Part shown: positions 20,459-24,876 of the stretch, piece by piece | Position numbering within the stretch: the stretch's first letter is position 1 | Layout: every line of letters begins with the position of its first letter | Source of the DNA: a virus | IMG/VR virus record: IMGVR_UViG_3300024264_000163 | Location: 1-24,876 of that record | Direction: 5' to 3' (one strand) | DNA: 24,876 nucleotides | Position numbers and translations under genes: made by a program | Notes under the pieces: generated by a model | Databases searched by the model: none | What the model was told of the DNA's origin: nothing | Seen by the model: the letters and a program-made list of their open reading frames with translations, nothing else

Positions 20459-21481
20459 ATGATAGATTTCGTTGACGTACAATACGCACAATCTCTTGCC
20501 GGTCGCATGGAGAGATTCAAAGTCACACGTACAAATCCATACCGTATCAACTTCCGTTGCCCATTATGTGGTGACAGCCAAAAGTCTCGTACAAAAGCAA
20601 GGGGTTGGCTACTTGAGAAAGACAACAACTTACACTATTATTGTCACAATTGTGGTGCAAGTCATTCCTTTTCCTACTTTCTTAAGTTAGTCGACCCTCT
20701 TGCATTTAAAGATTACCTATCAGATAAATTTATTAATAAAGCAAAGAAAGATGACGGCAAGTCAGTGTTGGAAAAGACTAAGTTTGAGGCACCAAAATTT
20801 TCAAGTAAAGATGCAATAAAAAGTATAAAAAAAGTGTCTCAGTTGGACTACAACCATTTTGCTAAAATATATATACAAAAGAGGGTAATTCCTTCAGAGC
20901 AACATTATCGACTATTTTACACCCCAAAATTTAAAACTTGGGTTAATACTATTATACCCGATAAGTTTGCTAATACTGATAAGGACGAACCTCGTTTGGT
21001 AATTCCATTCTTCGATAAACAGAAGAAAATATTTGGAGTATCGGCTAGATGTTTTAAACCAGACTCTAGTCTGCGATACATTACAATTATGTTCGAGGAT
21101 AGACCGAAGGTTTTCGGCCTTGACGTTGTCGACTTTAACCAGCAATACTTTGTGGTTGAAGGAGCTCTAGATTGTATGTTTTTAAAGAATGCGGTGGCCA
21201 TGGCAGGTGCAGATGGAAATACCGAAGCTTTAGACAATGCAAACAAAAACGCTGTATTCGTTTTTGACGCTGAACCTCGTAATAAAGAGATTCACAAAAG
21301 AATGGAAAAAATCATTGACCAAGGATATTCAATCTGTATATGGCCAAATGATTTACCAGGAAAAGACATTAATGAGATGGTCCTTAATGGCCATAAAAAT
21401 ATTGAAGAAACAATTAGAAATAACGTTTATAAGGGACTCGAAGCAAAGATGAAATTCACTTTTTGGAAAAAATCGACATGA
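20459..21481 (+). CDS. 61: DNA primase, gp61 type
   Basis: Synthesises the RNA primers of the T4-type replisome and works with the gp41 helicase. The 340-residue length matches T4 gp61 (342). A zinc ribbon is formed by Cys34 and Cys37 (RCPLCGDS) and Cys62 and Cys65 (YCHNCGAS). The TOPRIM domain shows YFVVEGALDC (230-239, Glu234) and FVFDAEPRN (267-275, Asp270 and Glu272). It stands alone behind a sigma70-type promoter and is followed by a 63-base gap. In T4 the genes for primase and helicase are neighbours; here they are about 19 kb apart. Confidence 0.92.
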   Translation: MIDFVDVQYAQSLAGRMERFKVTRTNPYRINFRCPLCGDSQKSRTKARGWLLEKDNNLHYYCHNCGASHSFSYFLKLVDPLAFKDYLSDKFINKAKKDDGKSVLEKTKFEAPKFSSKDAIKSIKKVSQLDYNHFAKIYIQKRVIPSEQHYRLFYTPKFKTWVNTIIPDKFANTDKDEPRLVIPFFDKQKKIFGVSARCFKPDSSLRYITIMFEDRPKVFGLDVVDFNQQYFVVEGALDCMFLKNAVAMAGADGNTEALDNANKNAVFVFDAEPRNKEIHKRMEKIIDQGYSICIWPNDLPGKDINEMVLNGHKNIEETIRNNVYKGLEAKMKFTFWKKST

Positions 21482-21544
21482 CACTCTTCTCTTATCCACC
21501 TTTCAATTCCTTCGCGAAAACAAAAATATAACTAGGAGAGTAGT

Positions 21545-23335
21545 ATGCAATATTGTGGCATAGAAATCGACAATAAACGTAACAAAATATTATCAGAACA
21601 ATCACTTAAATTATTACAAGACTATTACTGTAGAGAAGATGAGAAGTCACCTCAACAAGCATTTGCTCGTGCAGCAGCTTGTTTTAGTGGTGGTAATAAT
21701 AAATTAGCACAACGAATATATGAGTATGTTTCTAAGGGATATTTTATGTACTCATCTCCAGTATTGTCAAATGCTATAATAAAAGGTGAAAAAGTAAAAG
21801 CATTACCGATTTCTTGTTTCCTAAGCTATGTGCCAGATACTCTTGATGGTTTAATTGAGCATACAAATGAGTTAAGATGGTTATCAGTAAAAGGTGGTGG
21901 AGTTGGTGGTCATTGGTCAGCGATCAGAGCAGTATCAAATAAAGCTCCAGGTCCTATGCCATTCCTACATACTGTTGATGCAGATATGGTTGCATACCGA
22001 CAAGGACGAACTCGTAAAGGTTCTTATGCAGCTTATATGGATTGTGACCATCCAGACATTATTGAATTTATTAATATGAGAATTCCTACTGGTGATGTTA
22101 ACCGTAAAAATCTGAACCTACATCACGCTGTCAATATAACAGATGACTTTATGAAAGCCGTTGAAGCTGGTACAGACTGGAACCTTCTAGACCCTAATGA
22201 TCGTTCAGTCAGAGAAACGATTAAGGCAAGAAGGTTATGGGAACTCATTTTAGAAACAAGATATCGTACAGGTGAGCCTTACTTAAATTTCATTGACACA
22301 GCAAACCGTGCATTACCTGATGCTCAAAAAGCAATGGGAATGACTATTAAGGGGTCGAATCTATGTAACGAAATTCATCTTGTCACCGATGAAGATAGGA
22401 CAGCAGTATGTTGTTTATCATCTGTTAATTTAGAAATGTATGACGAATGGAAAGATACAAGTATGGTAAAAGACCTTATTGTATTTTTAGATAATGTATT
22501 ACAATTCTTTATTGATAATGCTGGTGATGAGATTAGTAAAGCTCGTTATAGTGCAACACAGGAAAGGTCACTCGGTTTAGGAGCTATGGGATTACATTCA
22601 TACTTCCAAAAACATTTAATACCTTTTGATAGTGATGAAGCTGTAGCGATTAACGAAATTATATTTAAAGACATTAAAACAAAGTCACTTGAAGCAACTA
22701 TGACTATGGGTAAACAACGAGGTGAAGCTCCAGATATGGTAGGAACTGGCCGTCGTAATGCTCATATGTTAGCAATCGCTCCAAATGCAAACAGTTCTAT
22801 GATTGTAAATACTTCACCAAGCATCGAGCCTTGGAAAGCTAATGCATTTACTTCAAGAACAAGGGTGGGAAGTCACTTAAATAAAAATCCATACCTCGAA
22901 AGAGAATTGGAAGCTATTAATAAAAATACCGATGAAGTTTGGTCGTCAGTCATTACAAATGGCGGCAGCGTACAACATTTGGATTTTTTAAGCCCTCGTG
23001 TTAAAGAGGTATTTTTAACCGCAATTGAATTAAATCAGTTAGCTCTTATCAGACTAGCAGGAGACAGACAGAAGTACCTATGCCAAGGACAATCTCTCAA
23101 CATATTCTTCCCTGCAGGAGCAGATAAAGCAACTCTTCATAAAGTCCATTATGAAGCTTGGAGACAAGGAACAAAAGGACTATATTATTTAAGAACAGAA
23201 ACATCTAACAAAGCCGAAAACGTATCGCAGAAAGTCGAACGTGAAAAATTAGATGACATTATTAACCCAGACGCAGTTAGATTTAGTCACGGACAAGAGG
23301 AAGACCAAGATGAATGCGCAGCATGTCAAGGATAG
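21545..23335 (+). CDS. nrdA: Ribonucleoside-diphosphate reductase class Ia, large subunit (NrdA), short form
   Basis: Reduces ribonucleotides to deoxyribonucleotides for phage DNA synthesis. Catalytic residues are in place: Cys91 (SCFLSY), the NLCNEI motif with Asn272, Cys274 and Glu276, Cys289 in the second half of the redox pair (CCLSSVNL), the radical-transfer pair in LYYLRT near the end, and a C-terminal CAAC (591-594) that shuttles electrons. At 596 residues it is about 160 shorter than T4 or E. coli NrdA, and the N-terminal ATP cone that switches the enzyme off with dATP is absent. The ribosome site AGGAG lies seven bases before the ATG. The NrdB partner starts five bases after the stop. 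Confidence 0.95.
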   Translation: MQYCGIEIDNKRNKILSEQSLKLLQDYYCREDEKSPQQAFARAAACFSGGNNKLAQRIYEYVSKGYFMYSSPVLSNAIIKGEKVKALPISCFLSYVPDTLDGLIEHTNELRWLSVKGGGVGGHWSAIRAVSNKAPGPMPFLHTVDADMVAYRQGRTRKGSYAAYMDCDHPDIIEFINMRIPTGDVNRKNLNLHHAVNITDDFMKAVEAGTDWNLLDPNDRSVRETIKARRLWELILETRYRTGEPYLNFIDTANRALPDAQKAMGMTIKGSNLCNEIHLVTDEDRTAVCCLSSVNLEMYDEWKDTSMVKDLIVFLDNVLQFFIDNAGDEISKARYSATQERSLGLGAMGLHSYFQKHLIPFDSDEAVAINEIIFKDIKTKSLEATMTMGKQRGEAPDMVGTGRRNAHMLAIAPNANSSMIVNTSPSIEPWKANAFTSRTRVGSHLNKNPYLERELEAINKNTDEVWSSVITNGGSVQHLDFLSPRVKEVFLTAIELNQLALIRLAGDRQKYLCQGQSLNIFFPAGADKATLHKVHYEAWRQGTKGLYYLRTETSNKAENVSQKVEREKLDDIINPDAVRFSHGQEEDQDECAACQG

Positions 23336-23339
23336 CAAG

Positions 23340-24548
23340 ATGGATATAACAATATATACCAAATCAAACTGTCCTTTTTGTGAAAAAGCCAAAGCATGGT
23401 TTAAACAAAGAGGATTTACATACACACAAATAGTACTCGATGATGAAGAGCAAAGATTAGCATTTTACCAAAGAGTAAGTAATGGTAAAGAGGTAAGGTC
23501 AGTACCACAAATTTTTATCGACGATAAGCACATTGGAACATATAATGACCTGATGGCTATTGCAGATACTCTTGTTAAGAAACAAGGTGGATTATTAGAG
23601 TTCTCAGAAACTTATAAACCATTCCATTACCCTTGGGCTGTAGAGATTACAACAAGACACGAAAAAGCACATTGGATTGAAGATGAATTAGATTTATCAG
23701 AAGATGTAGCTGATTGGAAAGGTGGAAAGATTACAGCAGTTGAAAAAGAGTACATTACAAATATCTTAAGATTATTTACTCAAAGCGATGTTGCAGTCGG
23801 TCAAAACTATTATGACCAATTTATTCCTAAGTTTAAGAATAATGAAATTCGTAATATGCTTGGGTCATTTGCAGCAAGAGAAGGTATTCACCAAAGAGCT
23901 TATGCTCTATTAAATGAAACCCTTGGTCTACCTGATAGTGAGTACCACGCGTTCTTAGAATATTCAGAAATGGCCGATAAGATTGACTATATGAGAAAAG
24001 CTGATACAGCAACATTACGTGGTCTTGGTTTATCATTAGCCAAATCAGTATTTAACGAAGGTGTTGCACTCTTTGCTTCTTTCGTAATGCTATTAAACTT
24101 CCAACGTTTCGGTAAAATGAAAGGTATGGGTAAAGTTGTAGAGTGGAGTATTCGTGATGAAAGTATTCACGTTGAAGGTAACTCAAAACTCTTTAAAGCA
24201 TTTGTTAAAGAACATAGTCGTGTTGTCGATAATGAGTTTAAGAAAGAAATCTATGAAATGTCAAAAGACATTGTAGACCTTGAAGATAAATTCATCGACC
24301 TTGCTTATGAAATGGGTAACATTGAAGGATTGGATACAGCAGAAGTTAAAGAGTATATTCGTTATATTACAGACAGACGCTTATTACAACTTGGTATGAA
24401 ACCAAACTTCAAAGTAAAAGACAATCCACTTCCTTGGTTGGAATGGGTATTAAACGGTGCAGACCATACTAACTTCTTTGAAAACAGAGTGACTGAATAT
24501 GAAGTTGCTGGTTTGAAAGGAGATTGGGACGACGCTTACGCAGCATAG
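23340..24548 (+). CDS. nrdB: Glutaredoxin-NrdB fusion: ribonucleotide reductase radical-generating subunit with its own reductant domain
   Basis: A 402-residue fusion. Residues 1-80 are a glutaredoxin with the redox motif CPFC (11-14) and the SVPQIFID stretch with the cis-proline (54-61). From about residue 88 it is NrdB: diiron ligands Asp150, Glu181, His184, Glu240, Glu274 and His277 and radical Tyr188, with the spacing of E. coli Asp84, Glu115, His118, Glu204, Glu238, His241 and Tyr122. The ATG at 23340 is chosen over in-frame upstream ATGs because AAGGA at 23328-23332 is well placed for it and the upstream ones lie inside nrdA. Function is unlikely to be impaired. The C-terminus lacks obvious oddities. 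ALA synthase follows after nine bases. Confidence 0.93.
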   Translation: MDITIYTKSNCPFCEKAKAWFKQRGFTYTQIVLDDEEQRLAFYQRVSNGKEVRSVPQIFIDDKHIGTYNDLMAIADTLVKKQGGLLEFSETYKPFHYPWAVEITTRHEKAHWIEDELDLSEDVADWKGGKITAVEKEYITNILRLFTQSDVAVGQNYYDQFIPKFKNNEIRNMLGSFAAREGIHQRAYALLNETLGLPDSEYHAFLEYSEMADKIDYMRKADTATLRGLGLSLAKSVFNEGVALFASFVMLLNFQRFGKMKGMGKVVEWSIRDESIHVEGNSKLFKAFVKEHSRVVDNEFKKEIYEMSKDIVDLEDKFIDLAYEMGNIEGLDTAEVKEYIRYITDRRLLQLGMKPNFKVKDNPLPWLEWVLNGADHTNFFENRVTEYEVAGLKGDWDDAYAA

Positions 24549-24557
24549 AGATAGAAC

Positions 24558-24876
24558 ATGATTGATGAAAAACCTTTTATAGATGTAATTGAAAAACTTA
24601 AAGCAGATGGAAATTATAGAGTTTTTAATGATATTGTAAGAACTCGAGGAGAATTTCCAAGAGCAACATGGTATAGTAAATACTCACCGAAGAATATTAT
24701 TAACTGGTGTAGTAATGACTATTTGGGTATGGGTCAAAATCAGTATGTTATTGACGCTATGCAAACTGCGTTGGATAAAACAGGTTCAGGTAGTGGAGGT
24801 ACTCGTAATATTGGGGGTACCTCCCATTACCATGTAACACTGGAAAATGTATTGTCACAATTACATAAAAAAGAAC
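24558..24876 (+). CDS. hemA: 5-aminolevulinate synthase (3' end cut by window edge)
   Basis: PLP enzyme that condenses glycine with succinyl-CoA to 5-aminolevulinate, the first step of haem synthesis by the C4 route. The first 106 residues are visible. YRVFNDIVRTRGEFPRA (20-36), NWCSNDYLGMGQ (49-60) and GSGSGGTRNIGGTSHYH (76-92) are characteristic. Thr82 in GGTRNI, corresponding to Thr83 of the Rhodobacter capsulatus enzyme, and Arg21 favour this enzyme over the related KBL and BioF, which read differently here. It follows nrdB by nine bases with only a weak ribosome site and is probably in the nrd operon. The PLP lysine lies beyond the window, so completeness is not known. Confidence 0.93.
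   Translation, partial: MIDEKPFIDVIEKLKADGNYRVFNDIVRTRGEFPRATWYSKYSPKNIINWCSNDYLGMGQNQYVIDAMQTALDKTGSGSGGTRNIGGTSHYHVTLENVLSQLHKKE

Noticed and set aside
23253-23339. Longer NrdB reading frame starting inside nrdA
   Set aside because: In-frame ATGs at 23253 and 23310 lie within nrdA and lack a ribosome site; AAGGA at 23328-23332 fits the ATG at 23340, which starts directly at the glutaredoxin fold.
1-24876. tRNA genes, CRISPR arrays, insertion sequences or integrase
   Set aside because: I looked for cloverleaf-type repeats, regularly spaced direct repeats, transposase motifs and tyrosine or serine recombinase motifs and saw none.

Overview
This window reads as part of the genome of a T4-like tailed phage (myovirus), most likely marine. 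The DNA is AT-rich, every credible gene is on the + strand, and genes are packed with ATGA, GTGA or taATG overlaps; no gap exceeds about 130 bases. T4-type functions are a gp41 helicase (cut by the left edge), a gp61 primase, NrdA, NrdB, a T4-type lysozyme and a possible gp67-like prohead core protein. NATAAATA late-promoter boxes sit upstream of structural-type genes. The right edge cuts a 5-aminolevulinate synthase gene. That enzyme belongs to the C4 route to haem typical of Alphaproteobacteria, so an alphaproteobacterial host (SAR11, SAR116 or roseobacter type) is my inference.

Layout. 1-1177: end of the helicase gene. 1222-4313: late unit with two large cargo-like proteins (one with a possible nuclease motif, one with a KxDG motif) and a small conserved protein. 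4351-8831: a unit behind a near-perfect sigma70 promoter, holding a methyltransferase, P-loop kinase-like protein, serine hydroxymethyltransferase, small protein, GT32-like glycosyltransferase, sulfotransferase and GT25-like glycosyltransferase. 8873-15783: a run of head-type proteins, mostly of unknown function, most starting with a shared decapeptide that resembles the T4 capsid-targeting sequence, interrupted by a small lipoprotein, a short helical protein and a cupin-like protein. 15835-18646: small structural-type proteins, the lysozyme and an acidic core-like protein. 18651-19731: a small protein and an overlapping i-spanin/o-spanin pair. 19808-21481: two more sigma70-type promoters, a coiled-coil membrane protein and the primase. 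21545-24876: nrdA, a glutaredoxin-NrdB fusion and the 5-aminolevulinate synthase.

How the parts fit. Promoter class matches gene class: host-like promoters precede enzymes and replication genes, and NATAAATA boxes precede head and internal-type proteins. The most striking pattern is the recurrent N-terminal decapeptide ending in Glu10 on otherwise unrelated proteins, plus matching (I/L)xE sites between the domains of an 894-residue protein. This suggests a set of proteins packed in the head, trimmed by a gp21-type protease and possibly injected with the DNA. The second theme is metabolic: serine hydroxymethyltransferase makes glycine and one-carbon units, and 5-aminolevulinate synthase consumes glycine. 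All functions are inferred from reading the sequence; no database search was run.
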